Shown here one piece after another: positions 27,913 to 37,632 of a DNA stretch of 64,000 nucleotides; the first letter of the stretch is position 1, and the number at the start of each line of letters is the position of its first letter. Source of the stretch: Peribacillus butanolivorans (lineage in GTDB: Bacteria; Bacillota; Bacilli; Bacillales; DSM-1321); NCBI RefSeq assembly GCF_001273755.1, contig NZ_LGYA01000001.1, positions 3,838,149 through 3,902,148 of the forward strand. The letters are read 5' to 3'. The translations under genes and the position numbers were made by a program. The notes below the pieces were generated by a model. That model saw only the letters and a program-made list of their open reading frames with translations, did no database searches and was not told the origin of the DNA.

Positions 27913-30810
27913 TTAATTCACATGCAAAAATTCAAGTTCTTCCTCTGTGATTAATACATCACGGGGTCTGCTGCCTCTTGATTCCGAAACAACCCCCTGC
28001 TGCTCCATCATTTCTATTAGACGCGCTGCCCGGTTGTAACCGACACGGAAGCGTCTTTGGACACTTGATGCTGATGCAGCCTGCTGACTCACAACAAATT
28101 CACATGCCTCAAAGAAAAGCTCATCTGCATCTTCAGTAACCTGTGCCCGATTTAACAAATCTTCTTGCTCAAATAAATACTTCGGCTGCTGCTCTAGTTT
28201 CACATGGTTGACGACTTGATCAATTTCTTCGTCACTTACAAAAGTTCCTTGCAAACGCACCGTTTTTGATGAGCCGTTTTCAGCAAATAACATATCCCCT
28301 TTTCCTAACAGCTTTTCTGCCCCTCCGCTATCGATAATCGTGCGTGAGTCGACTTGGGAAGAAACAGAGAACGCGATTCTTGTCGGAATATTTGCCTTGA
28401 TTAATCCTGTTATGACATCGACTGATGGTCGCTGTGTAGCCACAATTAAATGAATACCACAGGCACGGGCCTTTTGAGCAATGCGACAGATTGCTTCCTC
28501 GACATCAGCTGGGGACATCATCATTAAATCCGCCAGCTCATCAATAATCACCAAAATATAAGGAAGCTTGCTTGAATATTGTCCGGCTTTTTCTGCTTGA
28601 TCATTAAAGCGGCTAATATCACGGACGCCGGCATGAACAAACAATTCATAACGCCGTTCCATTTCCTCTACCGCCCATTTCAGAGCAGCTGTAGCGGCCT
28701 TCACATCAGTAATGACTGGACTGACCAAATGCGGAATCCGGTTATATGGAGCAAGCTCGACCATTTTCGGATCGATTAATAGTAATTTCAACTCCTGAGG
28801 CGTCGCTTTATACAGCAAGCTAACCAGCATCGTGTTGATACAGACACTTTTCCCTGATCCGGTTTGTCCGGCAATCAGGCCATGTGGCATTTTTCTTAAA
28901 TCAGTGATAATCGGCTGACCTGATATATCGAGTCCAAGTGCCACAGCAAGCGGTGATTCATGCTCTTGAAATTCAGTACTTTCCAAAACCTCTCGCAAAA
29001 ATACCGGCTTACTTTTCCTGTTTGGAATCTCGATACCAATTGTATGCTTACCCGGAATCGGCGCTTCCATCCGCATATCCTGAGCAGCTAGACTTAATTT
29101 GATATCATCCATCAGATTTGTTACTTTATTCACCTTCACACCTGGTTCCGGATGCACCTCGAAACGAGTCACTGCTGGCCCTTGAGTGACATTGACAACT
29201 TTTGCCCGGACATTAAAGTTCTTCAGTGTCTCATCTAGTAATAATGTCTGCTCCTCAAGCCACTCATCATCATGCTCTGCGTAAGTAGGAGGTGTCAGCA
29301 AATCAATCTTCGGAAACACATAATAAGGGTTGTCGTCCACTTCTATAGACACCAGAGCTTCTGAGATATTCTTGATGCTTCTTCCTTCTACTTCTGTTGC
29401 AGCCTCTGTATTCGGTTCGTTTTGCTCAACATTTTCAGAGGTTTTCACTTCCGGCATGAAAGGCGATACATAGACCCCACTTGATTCCGTATTGGACTCA
29501 CCGGCATTCTCAGGTTCGGCTACCGCTACGGATTCATACTGCGTTTCCCGGAAGCTTATAGGTTCTGGCATAACCGGCTTCTCTTCCAACACGACTCGGT
29601 CTGCCTCTGTTTTCAATTCATGAACGGATCCGGATTGTACTGCTTGTCCAGACCCTGCTTCATCAGGATTTATTGTAGGTTTCTTTCCAAAAGAAACTAC
29701 TCCTCTCTCTGAATCAGGGCTTTTTTTTTCCGCTATAATCTTATTTAGGTATTGAGTTTTTTCCCGATCCTGCTTAAGCATCATCACATTAAAAGGAATA
29801 TGTTTTTTTGGGCGTTTAGGCTGTTCTTCCGTAATAGTCGCCGCTGGTTCGCTTTCTAAATCAATCACTTGACTTTCGACAGGTTTCTCGACAAATTCCG
29901 GTGTTGGTTGTATAACTTCTTCCTTTGGCGCTACATAAGCTTTGGTCGGTGTCGCTTCCACCTGTTCCATAATCGAAACAGCCACTTCCCGCCCAAAATC
30001 ATCCTGATCCTGCTCGAAGGCTTTTATTTCTTCCACCTGTTCAGAAATAGGTTTAGAAGGCTCGCTTGCTACTTCCTCAAGGGGTGTTGTAGGCGCGTTT
30101 TTACGGAAATAAGCGGGAATCTCCATCTCTTCTTCCCTTTTTTCTTCCACTTGTTCTGGTACAAGAACAGAAGGTTCAATTGTTAATTCCTCATAGGCCA
30201 CTTCTTTTGTGGTGTTAGGGATATACGCTGGAACTTCTGGCTCTTCTTTTTTGAGAACAGGTAGCTTGCTTTCTAATTCATACTCGACAATTCGCTCAGT
30301 AGTGACCATCTTTTTTTCTGGACGACGAAACCCATATATAGGTGAGGGGATTTCCGTCGGACGGAATGGAGTTTTCGATGGAACTATTTTGTTTGTTGAT
30401 TCACGATCGGCGTTTCTATGCTTTGGTTCAGGTCCCCTCACAGGACTTCTAGCCTTGGTCACTTTTTCCTGCTTAGACTTAGGCTCACGCTTAGGCTCAC
30501 GCTCTTCCCTCTTTCTTTCCCTAGGCTTTCTTCTATGCTGCTCTTGGTCAGGAATGAGAGGAAACTTAAATTGCCCTTTCGGATATTGAAACAGGATTTT
30601 TGTATCCGGATCATTCACCTGGGACATCTTCTCCACTGTTTGATTGTATTCTTTTATATCTTCTTTCCTTGTGTTTGTAAGCTTGGAAAAATCCATATTT
30701 TTTAATGTTTCTTCATCTAGCGGTTCATCTATAATAATTTCTTCAATCTCAATAATTTCCTCTGCTTGGAACCATTTCTTCATCTTATTTAGCCATTTCA
30801 AACCTATCAC
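27913..30810 (-). CDS. sftA: Septum-associated DNA translocase SftA (YtpT)
   Basis: About 965 residues. Residues 1-500 are low-complexity, rich in Glu, Pro, Lys and Arg, with no membrane helix. That distinguishes soluble SftA from SpoIIIE. The FtsK motor follows (about 600-860) with Walker A GLIAGQTGSGKS near 645 and Walker B LVIIDELADLM. A γ winged-helix domain lies at about 890-960 (RRFRVGYNRAARLIEMME), which reads skewed DNA motifs. SftA moves chromosome arms away from closing septa. Translation may start at GTG 30810 or at TTG 30801, which has the better spacing to AAAGAG. Confidence 0.95.
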   Translation of the reverse strand: MIGLKWLNKMKKWFQAEEIIEIEEIIIDEPLDEETLKNMDFSKLTNTRKEDIKEYNQTVEKMSQVNDPDTKILFQYPKGQFKFPLIPDQEQHRRKPRERKREEREPKREPKSKQEKVTKARSPVRGPEPKHRNADRESTNKIVPSKTPFRPTEIPSPIYGFRRPEKKMVTTERIVEYELESKLPVLKKEEPEVPAYIPNTTKEVAYEELTIEPSVLVPEQVEEKREEEMEIPAYFRKNAPTTPLEEVASEPSKPISEQVEEIKAFEQDQDDFGREVAVSIMEQVEATPTKAYVAPKEEVIQPTPEFVEKPVESQVIDLESEPAATITEEQPKRPKKHIPFNVMMLKQDREKTQYLNKIIAEKKSPDSERGVVSFGKKPTINPDEAGSGQAVQSGSVHELKTEADRVVLEEKPVMPEPISFRETQYESVAVAEPENAGESNTESSGVYVSPFMPEVKTSENVEQNEPNTEAATEVEGRSIKNISEALVSIEVDDNPYYVFPKIDLLTPPTYAEHDDEWLEEQTLLLDETLKNFNVRAKVVNVTQGPAVTRFEVHPEPGVKVNKVTNLMDDIKLSLAAQDMRMEAPIPGKHTIGIEIPNRKSKPVFLREVLESTEFQEHESPLAVALGLDISGQPIITDLRKMPHGLIAGQTGSGKSVCINTMLVSLLYKATPQELKLLLIDPKMVELAPYNRIPHLVSPVITDVKAATAALKWAVEEMERRYELFVHAGVRDISRFNDQAEKAGQYSSKLPYILVIIDELADLMMMSPADVEEAICRIAQKARACGIHLIVATQRPSVDVITGLIKANIPTRIAFSVSSQVDSRTIIDSGGAEKLLGKGDMLFAENGSSKTVRLQGTFVSDEEIDQVVNHVKLEQQPKYLFEQEDLLNRAQVTEDADELFFEACEFVVSQQAASASSVQRRFRVGYNRAARLIEMMEQQGVVSESRGSRPRDVLITEEELEFLHVN

Positions 30811-31129
30811 TCTTTCTACTATCTGTAGTTATGTAACTTATTCTACCAGTTATTTATAAAATATCGAGAGAATTTAAGCTGAATAGGGATTTGTATGTGC
30901 TTTTTTTATTTATTTGTACTTACCCTTCGATTTTCGCATAACTCTTATCCTATTAAACCCCTTTTGAAAAGAGTATAAACCTATTCTATATAAAATATCG
31001 TTAGCCCTTAGTCTACTATTTAAATAAAACACAGCTGTTAAATGATGTTTACAAAGAGATTAAGTTTTAATACAAACCATATCATTCCTGGTGAATTCTT
31101 CTAATTTTATTAATGTAGTGGCAAGATTC
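30811..31129. other. Intergenic region upstream of sftA
   Basis: About 320 bp of AT-rich DNA. A possible -10 TAGAAT lies about 45 bp before sftA on the minus strand, without a recognisable -35. Nothing else is supported. Confidence 0.45.
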
Positions 31130-31168
31130 TACAAAACACCGTTCGATTAAACCGAACGGTGTTTTGGG
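31130..31168 (-). terminator. Terminator of the M20 amidohydrolase gene
   Basis: Perfect 13-bp stem AAAACACCGTTCG/CGAACGGTGTTTT with a 7-base loop, about 40 bp after the stop codon. Confidence 0.85.
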
Positions 31169-31207
31169 GGTTATATAACTATTTTAGAAAAGTAGGGCTA
31201 CAGTTGA

Positions 31208-32395
31208 CTAATCTAATTCATAAAAACTACATACAACTTGCGCCACTGATTTGGCCGCAATCAGAAGCGCATCTTCATCGATATCGAATTTAGGATGGTG
31301 ATTGAAATACACCTTCTCTACCCCTTTTGGTTTACAGCCTATGTAAAAGAAACAACCAGGCGTTTTTTCCGCATAATATGAAAAATCTTCTGATCCTGAG
31401 AACATTGGGAATTCTAAGACCTGCTTAATATCTGGGTCATTCATGTTTTGAAGGCTATTTTTCACAAATTCAGTCATTTTAGGATCATTATATAAAGGTG
31501 GATAATCCGGCATATATAAAAGCTCACACTGAACATCAAATTCTGTTTCTATCCCTTTAACAATCCGGTGTATTTCCTTGTTTATCAGCTGTTGGGTCTC
31601 CTCTGTCATATAGCGTACATCCCCTTCAATCTCTATCCGATCTTTTATGACATTAAAGCTTCCTTTTCCATCGAAAGAACCAATAGTGACAACACCCATA
31701 TCAAAGGGGTTCAAGCGCCGGCTGATTACGGTTTGAACAGCTGTTACAAAATGGGAACCTGCAACAATAGCATCATTAGCCAAATGTGGGGAAGAACCAT
31801 GGCCGCCTACACCTTTTATCCCTAACTTGAAATATGTCCTGCCAGCCATCGAATAGCCGCTGCGATACCCCACCTCTCCAGCTGGATGTGATGGGAACAA
31901 ATGCGTTCCAAAAACAGCATCTAGATCATCTAGCACCCCTGATTCCACGATGCTTTTTGCACCTCCTGGCGGTACTTCTTCAGCATGTTGATGGATGATT
32001 TTAATGGTACCAGGAAGGGAAGACTTCAGCTGAATGAGGCAATCTGCCAAGACTAATAGATAAGCTGTATGTCCATCATGTCCACAAGCATGCATCACAC
32101 CTTCATTTTTAGACCTAAATGGAACCTCGGTTTCTTCTAAAATAGGCAGCGCATCAAAGTCTGCACGAAGACCTATCGTTTTTCCTGGTTTCCCACCTTC
32201 GATTGTTACGATGATTCCCAATCCATTTCCAACATTCGTTTGAATGTCCACATCTTTTCCCTTATAAAAATCAATGATATATTGTGCTGTTTTTTCTTCC
32301 TTAAAGGAAAGCTCCGGGTTTTCGTGTAAATAACGACGAATTTGAATCATTTCATTTTTACGCATTTCTAACATGTTCATTAATTGATTTTTCAT
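31208..32395 (-). CDS. M20D-family amidohydrolase / N-acyl-amino acid deacylase
   Basis: The 395-residue enzyme has the M20D features: GLRADFDALP, the zinc-cysteine/histidine motif MHACGHDGHTA (about residues 100-110), HQHAEEVPPGGA with the catalytic Glu pair, HLFPSHPAGEVGYR, and the C-terminal FSGSEDFSYY. Such enzymes hydrolyse N-acyl amino acids, hippurate or similar amides in the cytoplasm. The exact substrate cannot be read from the sequence. AAAGGGGGACAAT precedes the ATG. Upstream is a palindrome AAGGAATGTTCCTT that could be its operator. It is not part of the B. subtilis order at this point. Confidence 0.9.
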   Translation of the reverse strand: MKNQLMNMLEMRKNEMIQIRRYLHENPELSFKEEKTAQYIIDFYKGKDVDIQTNVGNGLGIIVTIEGGKPGKTIGLRADFDALPILEETEVPFRSKNEGVMHACGHDGHTAYLLVLADCLIQLKSSLPGTIKIIHQHAEEVPPGGAKSIVESGVLDDLDAVFGTHLFPSHPAGEVGYRSGYSMAGRTYFKLGIKGVGGHGSSPHLANDAIVAGSHFVTAVQTVISRRLNPFDMGVVTIGSFDGKGSFNVIKDRIEIEGDVRYMTEETQQLINKEIHRIVKGIETEFDVQCELLYMPDYPPLYNDPKMTEFVKNSLQNMNDPDIKQVLEFPMFSGSEDFSYYAEKTPGCFFYIGCKPKGVEKVYFNHHPKFDIDEDALLIAAKSVAQVVCSFYELD

Positions 32396-32451
32396 AGTTA
32401 TTGTCCCCCTTTATATATCGGCTTGATAATTATGTGAAAAGAATATTAATT

Positions 32452-32465
32452 AAGGAATGTTCCTT
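32452..32465. promoter_or_regulatory. Palindrome upstream of the amidohydrolase gene
   Basis: AAGGAATGTTCCTT, six-base arms around TG, 57 bp before the ATG. The half GGAATGTT recurs 25 bp further out at 32479-32486. A binding site for a dimeric regulator is possible; no family is implied. Confidence 0.35.
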
Positions 32466-32486
32466 TCGTTCATACATCGGAATGTT

Positions 32487-32936
32487 AACGAATTTTCTTA
32501 AAGAAACTTATAATAGTTTAAGAACTCTGTGTATACCAAAACCATAAGAGCAATGATTTTTAATTTTTGGGTTAAGCAATTTGTTTTATTCGGTTCATCT
32601 TAAATCCGAATAAGTACATCCTGGCAGCATAAAAACAAACTACCTAACAGTTTCGCTTTAACTCTTCACACTTCCTTCTTTTGTAATAGAATGATTAAAG
32701 TCCCTTTTCATCTTTTATCTATTATTACTCTAAACTGATGCTTCCTCTGTTCCTAGCTTGTTTGAAGATTGTCTGGGAAATAATTCTGCGAATCTCTGAT
32801 ATAAGTTTGCTTGGTATCAAATTTAAGGGAAATTAAATTAATACTTTACATTTTTAATGTCAAATCCTCTATTAATGTACAATCAGTGTAGCGAGTATCA
32901 TTCAACTAAAGGATTGAATATTTGGGGGGCAATTTA
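32487..32936. other. Intergenic region before the SF0329-like gene
   Basis: About 450 bp, AT-rich, with stop codons in all frames. I see no gene, terminator or convincing promoter apart from the SF0329 ribosome binding site at its right end. Confidence 0.5.
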
Positions 32937-33371
32937 TTGTATAGTCCAAAATGGAGCAAAGCAAAGAAACGGTTATCGGATCTTCTATGTGAGACATTGC
33001 GCTCGAGAGTGGATTTTCAAGTTATCAATTACCGTAAAGCTCATGATCAATTAGGCAGAGCTGTAATTACCGTTGATAAAGTGGAAATATTGAGCATGTG
33101 TACAATTACAGCTGCAAGAGAAGAATTTTATAGAGAACGTGACATACGAGATAAATCTAATCAGTATGACTTTGATGATGTACCCAAAAATCGGGCCTTA
33201 CAAGATCAGGCTCAAAAAATACTAAAAGCAGATGGAATTTATGGTCAATATGATTTTTACTTTGCATTAGAGGAATACTTTAACTCACCAATTGAGGAAT
33301 TATTAAAGTCTTCGGATGTTTTGATTAACATTCTTTGTCTATTAGATCGTCGTATCGGAAAAAGAACATGA
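32937..33371 (+). CDS. SF0329-like conserved protein of unknown function
   Basis: The 144-residue protein starts from TTG 32937, chosen because a run of six G residues ends seven bases upstream and no ATG is suitable. The N-terminus WSKAKKRLSDLLCETLRSRV and the following FQVINYRKAHDQLGRAVITV resemble a widespread small family annotated SF0329; this is from memory. Acidic and aromatic in the second half, no membrane helix. It sits between ytpQ and the amidohydrolase, where B. subtilis has ytpR. Function unknown; possible defence or immunity roles are not supported by anything visible. Confidence 0.7.
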   Translation: MYSPKWSKAKKRLSDLLCETLRSRVDFQVINYRKAHDQLGRAVITVDKVEILSMCTITAAREEFYRERDIRDKSNQYDFDDVPKNRALQDQAQKILKADGIYGQYDFYFALEEYFNSPIEELLKSSDVLINILCLLDRRIGKRT

Positions 33372-33490
33372 GCTTATTCAATATTTTTTATAAACTACGC
33401 TGCGATGCAGAAAATATAAAAATGAACCAATTTATTTCATCTGGTATAGCGGTAAAAAAATAGCCATAAAACATTGTCTCATAAAGCACA

Positions 33491-33546
33491 TAAAAAAATA
33501 GGACCCCTGACGAGCTGGAATTTTTCCATACTTGCAAGGGTCCTTA
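33491..33546 (-). terminator. ytpQ terminator
   Basis: Minus strand AAGGACCC...GGGGTCCT with an interior stem TGGAAAAATTCCA, followed by ATTTTTTTA. Confidence 0.65.
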
Positions 33547-33568
33547 TATTTTGTGCATTCTGCTTTAT

Positions 33569-34375
33569 TTATTGTTCACGCTTTTTGTTTTTACCCAAAA
33601 TAAAGATAGGCTCCAGCTCGTCTTCTTCGTACAGGAAGGATAAAGCAGTAATCGGTACGTGGCCACTGGCAAAAAAGCTCATCGCCATTTGAGCGAGCAC
33701 ATCATACCCAGTATTATTCTTCACATCTGCAATGATAATGACATCCTGATGAGGAATCGCCACTGCCATTGTTCCCTGAATTTTGTCCTTCATTTCTCGA
33801 AGCCATGATTCATTAAGGATTCTGCTTGCGTCGTAGCCATCATTTGTGTTCAAAAAGTAAAATGTATTATCCGCAACGATATCCGACTTCATTTCTGTTG
33901 AGAGGGAACGGACATTGAAACGGGCAATCTCCCGGATTCGGTCCCCCTGCCAGTTTTCCCGCTGTATCATTTTTTCATCAATCAAACGATAGGTTTTGCC
34001 TAAGTCCAGTGCATAAAAGACACGTGTTTCGGCCGTATGCTCATCGAATAAAAAAGGGTTTCCTTCTTCCGATTCCATTGGAAAGGACGTCGAACGAATG
34101 ACTGGGAAAATGAATTTCTCCTTGCCTTCCATGCTGTGTTCTTCCCCCATTACATTCAGACCCTCTTCCACGTAATAGGCAACTTCATCGATGGCTTTTT
34201 CCTGAACGTTTTCATAATTAGCTAGCACCGGTGGCAATTCGACGGTGATACCTTTACCCGTTTTCACATTTTCCACCCGTAACGTATCTTTCTTGCTATC
34301 GAATTTAAACGTGCGATTATCGTCTTTTAAACGTTCTTTTAAGATGTTTTTCAGCTTCGTGCTATCCATTTTCAA
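33569..34375 (-). CDS. ytpQ: YtpQ, DUF1444 family protein
   Basis: The 268-residue cytoplasmic protein begins [16 protein letters not shown] from TTG 34375. GAGGAGGG is 6-7 bases upstream of the TTG but too far from the in-frame ATG two codons later. Composition and position next to the thioredoxin-like ytpP identify it with B. subtilis YtpQ. No catalytic motif can be recognised. A terminator separates it from ytpP. Function unknown. Confidence 0.88.
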   Translation of the reverse strand: MKMDSTKLKNILKERLKDDNRTFKFDSKKDTLRVENVKTGKGITVELPPVLANYENVQEKAIDEVAYYVEEGLNVMGEEHSMEGKEKFIFPVIRSTSFPMESEEGNPFLFDEHTAETRVFYALDLGKTYRLIDEKMIQRENWQGDRIREIARFNVRSLSTEMKSDIVADNTFYFLNTNDGYDASRILNESWLREMKDKIQGTMAVAIPHQDVIIIADVKNNTGYDVLAQMAMSFFASGHVPITALSFLYEEDELEPIFILGKNKKREQ

Positions 34376-34395
34376 GGTTGACCCTCCTCTTCATT

Positions 34396-34424
34396 GAAAA
34401 ATCCCCAGCGAGAAGGGGATTTTG
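34396..34424 (-). terminator. ytpP terminator
   Basis: Stem AAATCCCC/GGGGATTT with a U-run on the minus strand, directly after the ytpP stop. Confidence 0.78.
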
Positions 34425-34425
34425 A

Positions 34426-34737
34426 TTATAATGCTTGAATGAATTCTTCAATTTGTTCTTGTGTTTTACGATCTTTACTCACGAATCGGCCAAGCTCTTT
34501 GCCATTATCATAAGCGATAAAACTTGGTATTCCGAATACATCATTGGCTACACAAACATCGATGTATTTATCACGATCTACATAAATGAACGTAAATTCA
34601 GGAAATTTCGCTTCAATCTCCGGCATTATTGGTTCAATCACACGGCAATCTCCACACCATGTCGCTGAAAAAAGAAAAATATGTTTGCCTTCATTTTTTA
34701 ATACATCATATTGTTCTAAAGTCTGTAAATTTTCCAT
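34426..34737 (-). CDS. ytpP: Thioredoxin-like protein YtpP
   Basis: The 103-residue thioredoxin fold carries the redox motif SATWCGDCRV (CGDC) near residue 28 and a cis-proline in GIPSFIAYDNG. It probably reduces disulfides or buffers thiol stress in the cytoplasm; the partner is unknown. A well-placed GGAGG precedes the ATG. It matches B. subtilis YtpP in size and position. Confidence 0.92.
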   Translation of the reverse strand: MENLQTLEQYDVLKNEGKHIFLFSATWCGDCRVIEPIMPEIEAKFPEFTFIYVDRDKYIDVCVANDVFGIPSFIAYDNGKELGRFVSKDRKTQEQIEEFIQAL

Positions 34738-35195
34738 TTTTATATTCCTCCAGCTCTAAATTATTATCTTAATTTTTTATAATTCCATCATACCAGACTC
34801 TGCATAAATCAACCATTAATACGGATTAGAGTTGAATTACTTATTAGAAATATTACTAACTCTTAATAATTCTTCAGCAAATAAAAAAACTGATTGCTGA
34901 ATCACAGAAATTCGAAGAATGTAAAATCGATACAATGCCAATCTATTTCCTTTACTAAAGCAGCCTCTAAAGACCTTGTCGTATTACCGCAAACATAGCA
35001 AAGGTTAAGCTGCGAAACGCATCTAATATCAGAACAATCATCAGAAACTTCCGAAGAGGTTAGTACTTCGAGCAAAAATCAGTTACTAGCCATTACCTAA
35101 GTCAACGAAGCTCCTTCCGAACTATGTTTCTTTGCAATGGTATACAATCGGTCACTAGCCAGTTTCATCTTTATGATAACGAAGCCTAATAAGTG
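34738..35195. other. Intergenic region ytpP-lipoprotein gene
   Basis: About 460 bp without a supported gene. It contains imperfect direct repeats: one unit around 35073-35114 with ACTAGCCA and AACGAAGCT, and a related unit around 35141-35186. These may be remnants of a decayed element. No promoter stands out. Confidence 0.4.
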
Positions 35196-35221
35196 AAAGC
35201 CCGGAATGATACTTCCGAGCT
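35196..35221 (-). terminator. Terminator of the lipoprotein gene
   Basis: Stem AGCTCGGAA/TTCCGGGCT with a 6-base loop just after the stop codon; the U-run is weak. Confidence 0.55.
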
Positions 35222-35226
35222 GTTCC

Positions 35227-35736
35227 TTATTTTTGAGGCACTGATGAAACGATTTCCATCATTTGTTTTGCATCGTGTTTTATTTGATCTTTATCGGTTT
35301 CAGTTGTCAGCTTGACTCCACCGATCCCTACCGCAAGCTCATACTTATCTTCCGCTAACTCTTTTATCGTGATAAACCCAAATTTATCATCATTTTGAAA
35401 GGAATGCAGCACCAAATATTTATCCCCCTGTTCTTTAATCGCCAGAAATAATACGGAGCTGTCTTCATTTTCATTTGGATTCACAAATAATATATAAGCC
35501 TGATTATCACTTTTTAAGATCAAATTATTATCATGTTCTTCTTCTACCTTAAAATCCTCTGGCAGATATACCTGAATGAGACCCGCCTCTATATTTGGCT
35601 GTTTCTTATCGTCACGAAATGCCAATTCTGCGACCTTAACTGCTTTATCAGTTTGCCTTTCAATGCCCGAGCAACCAACAACAATCAGACTGCTCATTAA
35701 CAGGAGAATAAGAATTTTATTAATCGATAGAGCCAT
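35227..35736 (-). CDS. Putative lipoprotein of unknown function
   Basis: The 169-residue protein has an N-terminal signal peptide MALSINKILILLLMSSLIVVGC with the lipobox cysteine near residue 22, so it should be lipid-anchored on the outer face of the membrane. The mature part is mixed α/β and acidic, with no recognised domain. The start at 35736 follows GGAGG by seven bases; the frame runs 44 codons further upstream but lacks a site and would bury the signal peptide. Divergent from ytoQ. Function unknown. Confidence 0.8.
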   Translation of the reverse strand: MALSINKILILLLMSSLIVVGCSGIERQTDKAVKVAELAFRDDKKQPNIEAGLIQVYLPEDFKVEEEHDNNLILKSDNQAYILFVNPNENEDSSVLFLAIKEQGDKYLVLHSFQNDDKFGFITIKELAEDKYELAVGIGGVKLTTETDKDQIKHDAKQMMEIVSSVPQK

Positions 35737-35880
35737 CGTCATTCCTCCAGCCTTCTCTTTTCCTAAAGATTGATTACAGAATACACTCTTATGCATACTA
35801 TTATCCTTATTTATGAAATTCATCCATTTTCTCAAAACATGATACAATGAAAGCAATTTATATACCAAGGGGGAACAATT

Positions 35881-36330
35881 ATGAAATTAACTGTTTATCT
35901 TGCTGGGGAAATCCATTCAAATTGGAGACGTGAATTAAGAGATAAGGCAATCGCCTTGAAACTTCCGTTAGAATTTGTCGGACCAATGGAAAACCATGAA
36001 CGTTCCGACAATATTGGAGAAGAAATTTTAGGAGTACAGCCCACCCCGATTTTGAAGGATGCGGCCGCTTCCCAAATTAACAATTTACGGACAGGTCTCT
36101 TGATGAAACAAGCAGACCTTGTCGTCGCACTTTTTGGTGAAAAATATAAACAATGGAATACTGCCATGGATGCAAGCACTGCCATCTCTCTAGGCAAACC
36201 GCTTATTTTGATTCGTTCGGAATCCCATCACCATGCTTTAAAAGAAATATCGGAAAAGGCGAGTGTCACAGTCGAAACCGTGAACCAAGCTCTGAAGGTG
36301 CTTTCTTATATATTTGAAGATGGATTGTGA
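35881..36330 (+). CDS. ytoQ: YtoQ family protein
   Basis: The 149-residue protein contains MKLTVYLAGEIHSNWR at the N-terminus, FVGPMENHERSDNIGEE, and LFGEKYKQWNTAMDAS. It is very close to B. subtilis YtoQ as I remember it. The fold resembles nucleoside 2-deoxyribosyltransferases, where the first β-strand YLAG and the later NTAMDAS segment line the nucleotide pocket, but no activity is established. AAGGGGGA precedes the ATG. Confidence 0.93.
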   Translation: MKLTVYLAGEIHSNWRRELRDKAIALKLPLEFVGPMENHERSDNIGEEILGVQPTPILKDAAASQINNLRTGLLMKQADLVVALFGEKYKQWNTAMDASTAISLGKPLILIRSESHHHALKEISEKASVTVETVNQALKVLSYIFEDGL

Positions 36331-36454
36331 AATCTTCCATTTGCCTGAGACTATAGTTTTCCGACAATATACACCATATTCTGTAATAGGTACATTAATG
36401 CATTTTAAGGTATTAATAAAACACGGATAATCTAGCCCCAAAGTTCCTTCAAAA

Positions 36455-36498
36455 TAAAAAGCTTGTAGGGAAATTAAACTAAACTTTCTCTACAAGCG
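36455..36498 (-). terminator. Terminator of the AraC-family gene
   Basis: Minus strand CTTGTAGAGAAA/TTTCCCTACAAG followed by CTTTTTATTTT. Confidence 0.8.
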
Positions 36499-36529
36499 AA
36501 AACAAATATAGTAGACCTTACTCTTCTAT

Positions 36530-37393
36530 CTATTTAACAGGAATCCAAATCTCGGAGTAGTAATCAGGGTTTGAAGCATCATCGTCTGTGTATACTTCCA
36601 TTTCAGGAGTTCCAGCATGTTCATAACCGCTTGTAGGAAACCATTCCGAAAAAATTCGTTTCCAAACTTCTTGAATAGCATCTGGCATTGGTCCGTGAAC
36701 TTCAAATATAACCCATTTGGAGGCCGGAATTGTTAGGCTTGAATACCCTTCTGGCACTTGACCGTCATACTCTGTCGCTATCCAATAATCCATAGTCTCA
36801 TTTTGTTCCAACATTCGTTTGTCAACACATACTCCCAGTAGCCCTTTTATTTGGCCATTGTTCAACTTCCCTAACTGATCGTCGGTTCCATCCGAATTCA
36901 CTTTGTCCCAAAGCTTTGGAATTCCAATTAAATTTTCTCCATTAACTAATGAAAACTCTCGCTTGATTCCAATTAATTGAAAGGAATCTCTTTCAATAAT
37001 ATTGTATTTCATCGGTATTTCCCCTTTCAGAATTACCTGTATTACCAGGCGTTCATAGAATGTCAGCTTCCCAATATACTTTCGTGCTTCACTTGGAGAT
37101 ACTCCATGCTGCCTTCGAAAAGCCTTTGAAAAAGCCTCGGGAGTGTCATAGCCATACTTGTATGCTAAATCAATGATCTTGCAATTTGTGCGTGATATCT
37201 CCTGAGCAGCTAAAGTCAGCCTTCGACGCCGGACATATTCACCAACGGATATGTCCGTTAATATGGTGAACGTCCGTTGAAAATGAAAGGCTGAGGCATT
37301 CGCTTGTCTGGAAATACTTTCAATGGTTAGGTCATCAAGTAAATGCTCCTCCATATAGTTGATTGCCTTTTGGATTGATTCAACCCATCCCAT
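36530..37393 (-). CDS. AraC-family regulator with GyrI-like effector domain
   Basis: About 287 residues. The N-terminal 100 residues hold two helix-turn-helix motifs of the AraC/XylS type (LTIESISRQANASAFHFQRT and IIDLAYKYGYDTPEAFSKAF). A short linker leads to a GyrI-like (SOUL/AraC E-binding) small-molecule domain at about 125-287, ending YYSEIWIPVK. This Rob/BmrR-like plan is typical of regulators of multidrug or stress genes that bind lipophilic effectors. ATG 37393 is preferred over GTG 37402 because AAGGAG is eight bases from it. No adjacent transporter indicates the target. Confidence 0.88.
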   Translation of the reverse strand: MGWVESIQKAINYMEEHLLDDLTIESISRQANASAFHFQRTFTILTDISVGEYVRRRRLTLAAQEISRTNCKIIDLAYKYGYDTPEAFSKAFRRQHGVSPSEARKYIGKLTFYERLVIQVILKGEIPMKYNIIERDSFQLIGIKREFSLVNGENLIGIPKLWDKVNSDGTDDQLGKLNNGQIKGLLGVCVDKRMLEQNETMDYWIATEYDGQVPEGYSSLTIPASKWVIFEVHGPMPDAIQEVWKRIFSEWFPTSGYEHAGTPEMEVYTDDDASNPDYYSEIWIPVK

Positions 37394-37632
37394 ACCACTC
37401 ACTCCTTGTAATCTATTCTAGCAACCCGGTTAACTTAAATCCTGTCAATTTCTGCTTTGTTGTGACTGTCTTCTTTCTTCACCTATCTTTTCAGTCAATC
37501 CCTTCAAAGCAATCCTTTGCATTTGGCACATCGATGGTATTATGGTTAAACCCTATAAAACCAGTGTGTCACTAACTTTTAGATGGCTTTCAAAAGGTCA
37601 AAATAGTTAAATCAAAAGCCATTAACAGAATC

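Noticed and set aside
32403..32436. TTCACA-17-TATAAA promoter for the amidohydrolase gene
   Set aside because: The -10 would lie only about 17 bp from the ATG and its start would fall in the ribosome binding site.
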